Origin: Cyanodermella asteris | Taxonomy: Eukaryota > Ascomycota > Lecanoromycetes > Ostropales > Stictidaceae | DNA length: 64,000 bases | Assembly (NCBI GenBank): GCA_900618795.1 | Contig: UYJD01000001.1 | Span: 2,622,823-2,686,822 of the forward strand | Reading direction: 5' to 3' | Part shown: piece by piece, positions 1 through 11,136 of the stretch | How the letters are laid out: each line of letters begins with the position of its first letter | How positions within the stretch are numbered: position 1 is the first letter of the stretch | Made by a program: the position numbers and the translations under genes | Notes under the pieces: generated by a model | What the model was told of the DNA's origin: nothing | Databases searched by the model: none | Seen by the model: only the letters and a program-made list of their open reading frames with translations

Positions 1-305
1 TGTCCGCCGGATGTAAATGACCAATATGGTACAAGGAGTGAGCAAGTAGACGCTGAATAAGGCCAAAGCCACCCCGTGGATACCATTACCCCTTTTGGTC
101 TGCCCGCACAGCTCATCAGCTCCCTGAGATGATGATGTTTGCCCCCCGAATTCTTAGTAATGCGCCTTTCTAACTCCGATCCTGTGTCAAATTCGTGATA
201 TCGTTGGGATCATGAGTCACGCGGAACGCCGATCGCCTGGTTGATGTCTGGCTCTGATCTATCACGACTGGGTAGTCGTGGGTCGAGCGGATTCGGGTAG
301 TCTCC
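1..305. other. Gene-free left edge, 3' flank of atf1
   Basis: This stretch lies downstream of the atf1 stop codon and probably holds its 3' untranslated region. The short open frames in it show no family resemblance and overlap each other on both strands. I see no RNA gene or repeat. Confidence 0.5.
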
Positions 306-2263
306 CTAAGAGTACCGCCTTGGTCCTCCGGCACCCATGGGAACTTGGTTGACTTGGCCAGCCTGTGGAAAATTGCCGTAAGAATTTGGGTGGCCCCCGT
401 AGTCTGGGCCTTGCGTGGGAATGTACTGTCCGACATGCTGCTGCTGCAGTGCAATGGGACAATCCTTGTGCGCGATAAGGATTGTCTTGAGGTTCAAGAT
501 TTCTTCCCGCAATTGAGTCACCTGTGCGGAGAGGGCGTCATTCTCGCTCGAGAAGATCTCAACCTTGGCCTGAAGGTTGGCCAGCCATTGCTTCTTGCGC
601 TGTCGACATTTCAAGGCAGCGACCCTGACCGAAGTTAGCATACATCACTAAGGGTGAGCGGAAGATTCGAACTTACCTGTTGCGCTCCAAGAAGTTCTTT
701 CGCTTTTCCTCATCGGTCATCTTCTTCGTGTCTTTGCCGTCACCGTTATCATCCTCATCCTTCATGTCTTCGTCCGAGTCATCTTCGGGATCAAATTGAT
801 TCAGCGACTGAGCGGAGCCGGTATTCGACTTGCCCTTCTTCTTGGGAGGCTGCTTGGACGGAGTCTCCTCCGCCTTGCGAGTGTTCTTTGCGCTGCCGCC
901 CTTCTTACCCTTGTTTCTCGTGTTCGGCTTCTGATCAGCCTCTTCCGAGGCCAAGGACTCACGACCTTGAGTCGCGTCTGATATATTACTGATGGAACCA
1001 TTCGCGCGCGTGGCTCGCTTGTTCGAGTCCTGTTGGGTTTGGTTATAGCCGGCTCCTTGGTCCGTACCAGCTTGTGCTAGCATGAAAAGTCCGTTGGCGG
1101 CATCGTGTTGGTCACTGACAGAAGCCTGAGCGGCAGGATCGGCGGTAGCGGTTGTGCCTTGTGCTGTGGCAGAAGTGGAAGTAAAGGGGTCTGCTTTCTT
1201 GTTCGCGTTGATGTTAGCTGCTGTTCGGTGAAAGTCGAGGGTGCCAGGTGTAGCGAAGCCAGATCCCAGGTTGTTGAACATGGCTTGTGTGGCTGGACTC
1301 GGTGCTGGAGGGAACATGGACCCTCCGCCGCCAGGTGTAAGGCCAGTTCGCAATGACGACTCGTTGGGAGTGGGAAAGCCGCCTCTTATTGCATTGGTGG
1401 AGAAGTAATCTTCTCCAGCCGGACCGCTGAGCATAGCAGGACTTAAGGGGCCCGAACGCAACGAGCCGTTACCCCAATTGAAACCTCCAGTAGAATTAGC
1501 GGTCAACTGACCGGCGGGAGAGGTGAGGGAGGCGACGGGTGGCAGCTGTGTGCCGCCTGGTGTTTCCGGCAGCTTGGAAAAGGCGCTGTCGAAGAGGTTC
1601 TGTTCGTTGGTGTATGATTGATTGTTACCCTGGTGGTTCCCAGAGAAGTAGTCGCCGCCTTCGCCGCCTGACTGGCCTGGTTTAGGTGGTGGTGCGAGAG
1701 GTGCGGCGTTGTCGGCATTGGTCGCAGCAGGTTTCGTGTCGCTGGCGTTGGCCTCGCTGGGTTTCGAGGAGGCAGTGTTGGTGGAAGCTGCTACAGCACA
1801 GGGTTAGCATTCGTACACGAGCCAAAGTTGGCGCGCTGGCAGGTGTGTGGGACGTGCGCACTGGATGGTGATGACGGTCTTTGGGAATCAGTGGTGGTTG
1901 GGTTCTCGGTCGCGTTGGCTGTGCGGTGGCGAGTCAGTACGATGGGACTTGCGACAGAACGACGGACGCAAGCAAGTACCGGCAGATGGAAAGCGGTGAT
2001 GTCAGACGTCGTGGAGTGATGTGACACGTTAGGATGCGTGGTAGGAGAGTGCTGGTGATGGCCTTTTTGGGACTTTTGCAGTCTCTCGTCGCCGGGCGCA
2101 AAGGGTGGAAGGGGTCGACGACGACGACGATTGATGATGCACAGCAACACACAAGACGGGAACACTCACCTTCGGGCTTGATGGCCTTCTTGTCGGCTGG
2201 AGTAGTTCGCGCAGAGTCAGACTTGGGCAGATGATGCTGCCGCGCGATTGTTGTGGCCGCCAT
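306..2263 (-). CDS. atf1: bZIP stress transcription factor Atf1/AtfA
   Basis: Nuclear bZIP activator of the ATF/CREB type, which in fungi acts downstream of the Hog1/Sty1 stress MAP kinase in osmotic and oxidative stress, sporulation and virulence (family knowledge). My model has three exons (2263-2170, 1790-677, 624-306), in phase, giving 508 residues. The N-terminus MAATTIARQHHLPKSDSAR and the region PGGTQLPPVASLTSPAG match the Aft1 osmotic-stress/HR domains. The basic region and zipper start near residue 390 (KRKNFLERNR, then VAALKCRQRKKQW) and run to about 450, ending with the typical IAHKDCPI. A 52-bp intron splits the basic region exactly after NR. Intron 1 is 379 bp, far longer than the other introns here, with GTGAGT donor, GCTAAC branch site and TGTAG acceptor. 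CRE-like GACGTC cores lie in intron 1 and upstream, which could allow autoregulation. Identification is firm; the intron-1 ends are inferred. Confidence 0.93.
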
Positions 2264-2282
2264 GCTCGGTGTCGTCAGGTCG

Positions 2283-2290
2283 TGACGTAT
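2283..2290 (+). promoter_or_regulatory. CRE-like site TGACGTAT by the atf1 start
   Basis: An ATF/CREB half-site-like octamer lies about 20 bases upstream of the atf1 start codon, so it would fall in the 5' leader unless transcription starts very close to the ATG. Functional relevance is inferred only. Confidence 0.25.
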
Positions 2291-2516
2291 GTGCAAGTCT
2301 GGGAGGATAAGGTAGGTAGGGTAGGGAAAGAACAAGAAGAACGTGAGAATGCGAGATCCAAGGACAGGGCCGCTGCGCCCGGCGAAAAAGGCTGGCGCTG
2401 CTTTGAACCACCGCTCACCACCGTGGGCCGCCCGCTAAAACCAGCGATGCGCCGGCAGACTCGCCGCTAAGGGAAACTGCTCAGTGGGAAAAGTGCACAA
2501 GTCGCACCCAGGGGAA

Positions 2517-2529
2517 GGGGGGGGGGGGG
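2517..2529 (+). repeat. 13-base G homopolymer
   Basis: An uninterrupted run of 13 G in the atf1 upstream region. Its length is prone to sequencing and replication slippage. Confidence 0.8.
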
Positions 2530-2814
2530 CTTAGTCAGCACCAGTCGCGACTTCCTTCTCTCCAGCGGACGTCGAACGAGACAGTCGCCCTGGTAGCGTC
2601 GACGATGGACCAAGCCAGCGCAGCAGGCAGGCCACGGACGCAGTGCGAGGGAATGCGGGCTGACGGGAGCGCAGTCCAGCAGCTTCTTCCAGCTAGCAGC
2701 AAAATGGCATGCAGCCTGGGGACAGAATTGCAGCAAATTCGGGAGGCTGGCAGCGACAAACTGGAAGTCTGGGAGGAGAAAGAAGTTTGGGGTGACGAGG
2801 GAGCGAAGCGGACA

Positions 2815-2822
2815 GACGTCAT
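2815..2822 (-). promoter_or_regulatory. CRE-like site ATGACGTC upstream of atf1
   Basis: On the minus strand this reads ATGACGTC, matching seven of eight bases of the ATF/CREB consensus TGACGTCA in its TGACGTC part. It is about 550 bases upstream of the atf1 start and could bind Atf1 itself. Chance occurrence cannot be excluded. Confidence 0.3.
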
Positions 2823-3974
2823 ACCGCCGTGTAAAGTACCACTTCTGCTGACCCCAGCCGTAACCCTCGCCGCCACCGCCAAGACCTGATCTTCATTCTG
2901 TATGTCGCGATGCGTAACCCCTCCGATTCCCAATGGCTCTCCCTCCTCCATCTGCCATCGGCCAGCATGAATCCCCCCCACACGTGTTGAGTATGCACCT
3001 GAGTATTACTCGGAACGCGAGCAACTCGAGAAGAATGGATTGGCATCTGCTATGATGAAGACTTACGACAAAGAGGCTCACCATAGACGCGTGTATCCTT
3101 CCCCTACCTATCCTTCACATTCCTGCATAGCACACCTACGTTTCGTTGCCGATCGATCCGCCGTCGCAACGCTGAGCTGACCGATCAGATCTCGCAGCCA
3201 TGCGACGCACCTTCACCCTCGAGCTATCAAATGCCACGAAGCACAACAACAATCAACTACCATGGATAAGCCCCAATCTGATCTGTAGCTTTGGCAGCCA
3301 CGCGACATGCAGGAGGTGCAAGGTGGCATGCTGCTGCTTCAAGGACCGCTGACGACATGTCGCAGCCTCCTCCGTGCTTGCGTCTTCCGTGTTGGTAACG
3401 ATAATGCAGCATTGTAACATTTGCATCTCACTTGTCGATGGTTGAGTCTCTGCTCGCTAACCATGTTGCAACCATTGACAAGGGAACAAACGCGTTCATG
3501 GCGTGCTGTGCTGTATTATTAATTCAAACTTCGGCAGCGCGATGCCGCCCCCACCTCGGTTTCCTTGCCGCCACCGCTATTCTCTTCAGCTTCCTGATTG
3601 GGAAGCGCCTGCAGGCCGAGAGACCAAGCTGAGCAACAAACCAGGTCCACCAATACGCATCTATCGATTATTCACAATGCTGATAGGCATGAAGCGGAGC
3701 ACTGGGCCAACGCTTCACGTGAATTGACACTCTAGCGTCGTCTAAAGGTGCGCAGGTGTCTGGCAAAAATTCATGTCAGGTTGTGCAGATGATCCGTTTG
3801 GGTCTTCGGGATGTTTCATTCGTGCCAATCAACAACGATTACTCTGTTCACTCTTTACAGCAGCATTCTTTGATGTAAGGATGCTCTCTGAAGATTACCT
3901 CCCAGCCCACAAATGCCATCTCGGGTCCTAGCCTGCCTTCCAATTGGCTCCACTCCACGTGTACAGGTTCGGAT

Positions 3975-4562
3975 TCAATCTGTCGCCGGTTCGAAGCTGT
4001 TGCAACACTCATGCCATTCCTCGACATGTGTCTGTCGATCATCCTTCGTGGGCAGCTTGAAGTTGACTGCCGGTTGTAAGCGGATTCTCATCGACGGAGC
4101 GTCAAATAGCGCAGCTTCCGACTCGAAGTGCTCCGAACAATTTTCATCGTCTCCGCTGAGATTTCGCGCCATCAACGTCTCCATTGTACCGTCTGCACGA
4201 AACAAGAAACTTCTCCTGTTTAGCTTCGCGTATCGAGCGACCATCAAAAAGACTGCTCCAGGGTCGTCAATGATATGTCGTGCGCGAGAATCGATATGCA
4301 GTCTGATCATGCCACTCAGAATTTCATCTGGTGAGAGTCCATACTCGTGTAGCAATTGCCTGCAGACCTCGAGCAGTGTTTCGGTCGGATACTGGGGTTG
4401 GAGGCCGGCGTTATTGAGCGTTGCAGGATCAGAGTCGCTTCCCCACTGCGATTGACGTTGCAACACTGACGGCTCCCTTCCTTCTTCTTCATCTTGCTTG
4501 AATTTCAAGGATTCCGCGCATGGGATGGTCGCGATTAAGTCTGCGTTCTTGGTCGAAGCCAT
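3975..4562 (-). CDS. Unknown protein next to the bZIP/DUF3425 gene
   Basis: An open frame of 195 residues from MASTKNADLIATIP; an in-frame ATG at 4676 would add 38 residues. I do not recognise the family. The middle (TETLLEVCRQLLHEYGLS, then HIDSRARHIIDDPGAVFLM) is well structured and looks coding, predicted helical, with an acidic Ser-rich patch further on (LSGDDENCSEHFESE). There is no signal peptide or membrane segment. It lies 321 bases downstream of, and on the same strand as, the bZIP/DUF3425 gene, but the stop between them and the gap argue for a separate gene. The start and single-exon structure are uncertain. Confidence 0.5.
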   Translation of the reverse strand: MASTKNADLIATIPCAESLKFKQDEEEGREPSVLQRQSQWGSDSDPATLNNAGLQPQYPTETLLEVCRQLLHEYGLSPDEILSGMIRLHIDSRARHIIDDPGAVFLMVARYAKLNRRSFLFRADGTMETLMARNLSGDDENCSEHFESEAALFDAPSMRIRLQPAVNFKLPTKDDRQTHVEEWHECCNSFEPATD

Positions 4563-4883
4563 GCTGAGTATTGTTGCATGCGATTTGTTGTCGTTGGTTG
4601 CTGGCGGTTCCCAGTTTCCAGTAACGTCCGAGATCGATATCAGGCGACCAGAGGTCTGAAATCGCAACATATCCATGTTATTGTAGCTCGGACATTTTCC
4701 AAGGCAGCTGTGGACCACACAAGGGAAGTGAAGCTTCCGAGGGAAACTGTGAAGGCCGGGCGTGCACACAGCCGGTGGGTGAAGCAGTCGCCGCAATCAC
4801 TTCCAGTCGCGCACATGGCTCTTTCTTTCTGCTTTTCCTGCTCCTCACTCCATCTCGCGGTGCGTGTTTTTGTTCTCTTCGTA
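4563..4883. other. Spacer between two minus-strand genes
   Basis: About 320 bases between the bZIP/DUF3425 stop and the favoured start of the next gene. The downstream gene's frame stays open through part of it, so some may be coding N-terminus or leader. Confidence 0.4.
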
Positions 4884-5800
4884 TCACACAAACAGATATG
4901 CCCAACTCTCGGCAAATTTCTTGCCCATCCTCCAGCCGCTGGGGTCCCAGCTAGGCGCACCTGGCTTCAGAACAAAGCTTCCCACCGCAAACACGTCCTC
5001 GAGGAACTTTTCAGTGTCAACGATCTTCTCATACATGATCATGTTGTCTCTGAATTTCGGAAACGGGAATCGGTCGATCCACACGGCATGTGGGAGGGCC
5101 ACCTGAAGGTCGCTTGGACGCAGGCTTTCAGGTACTTCTTTGGCGGTACGATGCTCCGCTTTAGAGCGATCGCTTGTGTTGTTGGCCTCGCATGTCAGAC
5201 CCAGAGGCTGCCCATTAATCCAGAGAGCAGCATAGAGGGTGATTGGAGCAAGACTGATCAGCGCAGCGTCCGTGACGGGATCATGCGTCGCCAGATTGCC
5301 TGACGCCGATAACGGTATCAGATCTTGAAATGGAGACGAAGCCAGTGTGCCGATGGAGTCTATGTCCTTGAAGTACCGGCGCGCGGAAGAAATGTCGAGG
5401 ATCATCTGATGTAAGCATTGCTGTCTGACTTGCGGCTTGGATTTGCAGATGAGGCTGGTAACATCTTCCTCTTGATTGTCATCTATCGCGGGCATTCTGA
5501 TAGCGGACTGGTTCTTGATTGGTTTTGATGGAGCTTTATGATTCTTGACTTCGGCAAGTCGACGGCCTAAAAGGGGTCAGACAATATGAAACGCGAATCT
5601 GCCGAGCAACATTGCAAGAGTTCAAGCCCAACGTCTCAAATCCAAGAAGAATTCCGGCGCCCGGGACACTAATACAATGTGGGTCAATACGTACGCCTAG
5701 CACGTTGAGCGAGGCGCTCCTGGACTCGTTTGCGCTCTTTCGGATCGGTAATTCGGTACCAATTGTCGTTTTCGCTCTCAAAGACATTTGACCGTCCCAT
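4884..5800 (-). CDS. bZIP transcription factor with DUF3425 domain
   Basis: A fungal-specific regulator with an N-terminal basic region followed by a DUF3425 (PF11905) domain. Two exons (5800-5695 and 5566-4884) give 262 residues; the 128-bp intron has a GTACGT donor and TTTTAG acceptor, and joining restores the basic region (KERKRVQERLAQRAR followed by RRRLAEVKNHK). The motif NDNWYRITDPKERKRVQ just before it is typical of the family. The C-terminal half shows DUF3425 hallmarks: LPHAVWIDRFPFPKFRDN at about residues 190-207 and WDPSGWRMGKKF near the end, after SLAPITLYAALWINGQPLGL. No long heptad zipper follows the basic region, which is usual for this family. Targets are unknown; relatives include stress and secondary-metabolism regulators. 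Confidence 0.87.
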
Positions 5801-6527
5801 GATTCCGTTCGAGACGTGGGTTACTGGGAATCTGTTTCTGACATCCACCTGGGGTGGGGAGGGTCAGAAATATGCATAGAATTGGGGGTAAGGTACTGCC
5901 AGTTTTCTGACAGTGACATGTCAGAATATTTGTAAGCCGTCTCACTCTGCAATCAAGCCGGCCTAGCAACTCGGCCGAGCACGCACACTCGTCGAACTCA
6001 GCATGAGAACAACATGTTATCACCTTCCAGAATTCCTGTGAACGTGCAAAAACTTCAATTGGATGTTCTAATAGACGCGATGCGGTCCTCCAGTTGAAAG
6101 TTGACCGTGAGCAATTGACTTTCTAACATCCAGAAAATCGGCACCGACACCTTGTACACCCCAATCGAGCAGTCTCAAAGACTCAAACATCATTCAAGGG
6201 CGATGAAATTACAGTCTGAGCCATCCAGCACGCCATCAGCATCGACCAAAGTACGCGATGAGCTCGCGCTCTTCAGTAGGTAGGTAGATTTCTATATCAA
6301 GCCGAAGCTGCCGATCCAAGGGGTCTCCATGTTTCAGCTTTCTGACACGAACTGAAGACGTCAGATCCCGTGCGTTGCGAGCACGCGGAGATGAGTCCGC
6401 CAGTCTGAACACATAGCTCATCCGTGATCAGCCTTTGGACGAAGCTGAACAGCAATCGTTTGGCGTGCACGCCGATTGCGTCTCGCGTGTCATGTCAAGA
6501 TAAAGTCTTCACTTCTATTGTTTCGCA
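5801..6527. other. Divergent intergenic region, bZIP and UGGT
   Basis: About 730 bases between the divergent starts of the bZIP/DUF3425 gene and the glucosyltransferase gene, so it probably holds both promoters. A 61-codon minus frame at 6236-6421 is the only coding-like piece, and I could not extend it into a gene model. Confidence 0.5.
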
Positions 6528-9500
6528 ATGATTGGTCTTCCTTCGTCAGGAGTCTCGTTACTCCTGGCTGCCGCAAGCGCATTGTTCGGCGCACCGGCGG
6601 CAGGCACAGCCGTCAATGTCGCCCTTGAAGCTTCCTTTGCTCGGCCACCATATTTGCTGGAGCTTCTGTAAGCCTGCGGACCACGTCAATCGTGGACGGA
6701 CTAACCGTGATTCAGAGAAACAGCGGCAGAGGAGAACCCGTCTTCCTACTTTCCCATACTCGATAGAATAGCCGAGGGGCGCTTTGCAGATTTGACGACG
6801 GAGAAAGAGATATACGATGAATTCATAGTACTTTTGAAGGAGGATGGACATCTCGCTCAGCCGGAATCCCTTTCCACGTTTCAATTGGCGCTGGCACTGC
6901 ACACTGCCGCCCCACGGATAGAAGCGCACTACCAATACTATAATACCTCGATTGGCTCTGTCTTGGAGAAAGCACAGGATGCCTCATGTCCGGTCTGGGT
7001 GCACTTTGATGGGAAGCAATACTGCTCGCCAACCCTCGAAAGAGCGCAGCAAGACTACAACGGTCCGAATGGGGACGATTTGCCATTCGACCGATCGGTG
7101 CATGGTGCCAAGGACCTTCCGGTGGCTACCCTGTATGTTGACATCAACTCGCCTTTGTTTGGCATGTTCCATCAAACACTCTCGGACGCTGCCAAGAGTG
7201 GGAAGAATGACTACCGTATCCGATACCGACCATCGAATGCAGGGGCATCGGTGCCGCTACGCGTGGGCGGATATGGCGTGGAATTACAGCTCAAGCGAAC
7301 AGACTATATTGTCATTGATGACCGTGAAGCGGAGAAAACAGCTGCGAGTCAAAAGCCCCTTAAGGATACAGATCTGGACAATGTCGCTGACTTGAAGCCC
7401 CTTTCTGCCTCTGAACTGCTCGGCCTTGGCTTGAAAGCATCCAGCTACATCATGAATAGCGACAAGCCTTTCGATACCTTGGCGCAAATATCCCAGGACT
7501 TCCCGAAATACTCGTCTTCGCTAGCTCAGAGGAATGCGTCCGACGACTTTATCACGGAGCACGAAGCCAACCGGGAATTGTTCCTGCCAGCCGGGTACAA
7601 TGTTCTGTGGATGAACGGTCTCCAGATTCCTGCTCGGCAAATGGATGCATATGCGCTGTTGGATCGCTTACGCCAGGAGAGAAACTTTGTCTATGGTCTG
7701 CAAAAAGCTGGTCTTAGTGCTCCGGAGGCAATATCCTTGATCTCCCACGAGGCCATTACGGACTCCAAAACGGTCAATGATGTGCAGAGATACTACTGGC
7801 CTGATGATATTGAGGGCGGGAAAGTGATTGTGTGGCTGAACAACATCGAGAAAGATAGCAGGTATGCGGAGTGGCCAACTGAGTCCACGGCACTCCTTCA
7901 GCGCTTGTTTCCAGGTCAACTGCCACAGGTCCGCAGAGATCTGCACAATCTGATCTTACCACTCGACTTGAGCACTCCTGGTTCGCTTGAGGTCATTCTC
8001 GAGACGTTACTTATCCTCGTCCAGCGCACAGTACCCATACGATTTGGTTTTGTTCCTACACAGCTATCTGAGGATGCAATTAAACAGGCACGAGTCGTAT
8101 ACCACTTGAGAGATACTTATGGCCTCGGCGCCGTGATGAAATATCTGCAAGCAGTGGCTGACTCGAAGAAGCCGACTTCTGTCAGTGAAAAGCTTATCGA
8201 GGCAAGCATTGAGGACAAAGAGCCACGCAAGGGGCATGAGCATTTGACGTTGGCCGGAATTCTCGACAGCGATGCTATCGAATCACAACTTTCCAGCTCC
8301 GGAGCGTATCTGAAACGACTGGGTGCTGACGGTCCGAATCCGGCCGGATTCGTGAACGGTGTTCCCACTGCGCTTGGCGAGTCATGGATGCAGACAATGA
8401 GCCAGCGGCTCTCCGTAGATCTTCAGACTATCCAGCAGAAGGTCTATATGGAAGAGGTTGCCAACGACGTGTGGTTAGCAGGCGAATTCATTCTGGACGC
8501 ACCGACCAACCGCAATCCTCTGATTGTTCCGGAAGACGAAGACGAGGTAAAGATGATCGAAATTGCCTCTGTATTCAGCAAACTTACAGATACTGACACG
8601 CTGGCGATCATGCCTGCCAACAGCGAGGTCCCTACAAGCGATTGGGCTCAGCTTATCGTGGTTGCGGACTCTGACGAAGTTGGATCAGATCTGAAGAAGG
8701 CGGCTCACGTCTTAAAAGAGAAGAATGAGTTGCCAGGGTTGGAAGTCGTGATCGTAACGAATCCCGCCGATGCGGATGCTGGTGAGGCGAGTCAGCTTCT
8801 GGCGAGAGACCTCGGCTTTGAAGCTGGCCAAACTGGAGTTGTCGCCAATGGCAGAAAGGTCGGACCCTTAAAGAAGGGGTTGACCCTGTCCACGGAGGAT
8901 CTTGTCTCTCTCTTAGATTACGAGAAGAAGCGCCGACTCGGACCTGTCGTGGATGCAATTACCAAATTGGAGTTGACGAACAAGGTCAAGAAGCCACACG
9001 ACCTTGCATCGATCGTGTCATTGGTGGCCCTTTCCTCAATCCCTGACGCGCCACAAGGGATTTATGACAACGCTGCAGTCCGCATGAGCTCTCACTACCA
9101 ATGGAAAGGCGAGCATACGGCAATCGTCACTGGAAACAAGGAGACAGCTACGGTGCAGATCATTGGCAGCGTTGATCCTACTAGCGAAATAGCACAACGC
9201 TGGATCCCAATCATCAAGGCTTTGTCCGAGCTCGAAGGCGTGTATGTCAGCCTGTACCTCAATCCCAAGGCACACTTGAAAGAGCTGCCTGTGAAGCGCT
9301 TCTACCGGTACATCGTTGATTCTAAGCCAAGGTTCGCTGAAGATGGCACACTTGTTTCTGCAGGAGCGACATTCGAGGGCGTGCCGCGCGAGGCACTTCT
9401 AAACCTTGGGCTGGATGTTCCTCCGGCATGGTTAGTGTCTGCCAAGGAGACCATCTATGATTTGGACAACCTCAAGCTGAGTGCAGTGAAGACTGGCGAC

Positions 9501-10904
9501 GTAGATGCCGTCTATGAGCTGGAGCATATCTTGATCGAAGGTCATTCGAGGGATTTGACCACAGGTCAGGCGCCTCGCGGTGTACAGCTATTCCTTGGTA
9601 CTGAAAGCAACCCGCAAGCCGCGGATACATTGATCATGGCAAATCTTGGGTATTTCCAGTTCAAAGCCAACCCTGGCTATTGGAATATCAAGCTCAAGCC
9701 AGGCCGTAGCGAGGAGATTTTCAATCTTGATGCCATCGATGTCGACGACGAAGAGGCAGACTCTGCAACAGGCCTTGCCCTGATGAGCTGGCAGGGCAAG
9801 ACCCTCTACCCACGCTTCTCACGTAAGGCTGGCAAAGAGACCGAGGACGTCCTGGAGGACAGCAAGGCGGACACCGCGAGTGACTTTTTCGCGAAAGCAA
9901 AGTCCTTCGGCCAAAGCATACTCTCAAAAACCGGCGCAGTCCCTGCACACAAGCATGCAGATATCAATATCTTCTCCGTTGCATCCGGCCATCTCTACGA
10001 GCGTATGCTCAACATCATGATGGTCAGTGTTATGAAGCACACCAGCCACACCGTCAAATTCTGGTTCCTCGAACAATTCCTTTCGCCCTCCTTCAAGCGC
10101 TCGATTCCCGACCTCGCCGCCGCGTACGGCTTCGAGTACGAACTCGTCACCTACAAGTGGCCCCACTGGCTGCGTTCGCAGAAGGAGAAGCAGCGCGAGA
10201 TCTGGGGATACAAGATTCTCTTCCTCGACGTTCTCTTCCCGCTCGACCTCGACAAGGTCATCTTCGTCGACTCTGATCAGATTGTGCGCACAGACATGTA
10301 CGAGCTCGTCACGCACGATCTCGAAGGTGCGCCATACGGCTTCACGCCCATGTGCGATTCGCGGACCGAGATGGAAGGGTTCAGGTTCTGGAAACAGGGA
10401 TACTGGAAGAATTTCCTCCGTGGCCTGCCGTATCACATTTCGGCGCTGTACGTGGTCGATCTGCAGCGCTTCAGACAGCTGGCGGCCGGAGACAGGTTGC
10501 GTGGACAGTACCACGCTTTGTCAGCGGATCCGAACAGTTTGTCGAATTTGGATCAGGATCTGCCTAATAACATGCAGGCGCAGCTGCCCATACACAGCTT
10601 GCCGCAGGAGTGGTTGTGGTGCGAGACGTGGTGCAGCGACGAGAGCCTGAAGGACGCACGGACAATCGACCTGTGCAACAACCCACTTACGAAGGAGCCG
10701 AAGCTCGACCGTGCTAGGAGGCAGGTGCCGGAATGGACGGTTTATGACAATGAGATTGCCGAGGTGTTCAAGGCCGCCAAGGGCGAGGTACCTGACGCGG
10801 CGGCTGGAGCTAGCATTCAGGAAGAGCTCGACATTGAACAGAAGAAGAAGTTCGATGAGGAGGAAGCAGCGAAGAAGAAGGAGAAGGAAAAGGATGAGCT
10901 GTAG
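6528..10904 (+). CDS. gpt1: UDP-glucose:glycoprotein glucosyltransferase
   Basis: ER-lumenal folding sensor that transfers glucose from UDP-glucose onto Man9GlcNAc2 glycans of misfolded glycoproteins, returning them to the calnexin cycle. Two exons (6528-6667, 6716-10904; 48-bp intron with GTAAGC donor, CTAAC branch site, TTCAG acceptor) encode 1442 residues, near the usual 1500. The first exon supplies a signal peptide (GVSLLLAAASALFGAPAAG) and the join reads LLELLETAAEENPSSYFP, typical of the family N-terminus. The long middle holds the thioredoxin-like folding-sensor domains. The GT24 catalytic domain starts near residue 1130 (INIFSVASGHLYERMLNIM) and contains the metal-binding DSD in VIFVDSDQIVRTDMYEL near 1232, plus LDQDLPNN and LPQEWLWCETWC. 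The protein ends EKEKDEL, a KDEL retrieval signal after a Lys/Glu-rich tail. Confidence 0.96.
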
Positions 10905-11136
10905 AGATAGACTACATCAGCTTGGCACGATTTTGTGAATGTATGATTATACTAGATTCGACCAAACGGACCTTTCTGAATGCTTCAATACGTACAGTCG
11001 AAAGGTCATGAAAGTGTCATCTGATAACGATTTGGATCCACGCTTTTGCCGCCCGATTTCAAAGCTGTAATTGATGTGTACAACATTTACGTACGCCGTT
11101 GCGCCGGAATTCGTTCCCATGCTCGGTCCAGCCGCT

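Larger units (their letters stand above)
2264..3974. other. Atf1 promoter and leader; no gene seen
   Basis: About 1.7 kb upstream of atf1, reaching to the 3' end of the next minus-strand gene. It contains a 13-base G run (2517-2529) and two CRE-like sites. Several open frames of 60-150 codons cross it, but they overlap on both strands, are compositionally biased and have no recognisable domain. The size fits the long leaders typical of fungal regulatory genes. Confidence 0.5.

Noticed and set aside
6236-6421. 61-codon minus-strand frame with coding-like stretch LDIEIYLPTEERELIAYFG
   Set aside because: I could not extend it by plausible splice sites and it resembles no family; left as intergenic.
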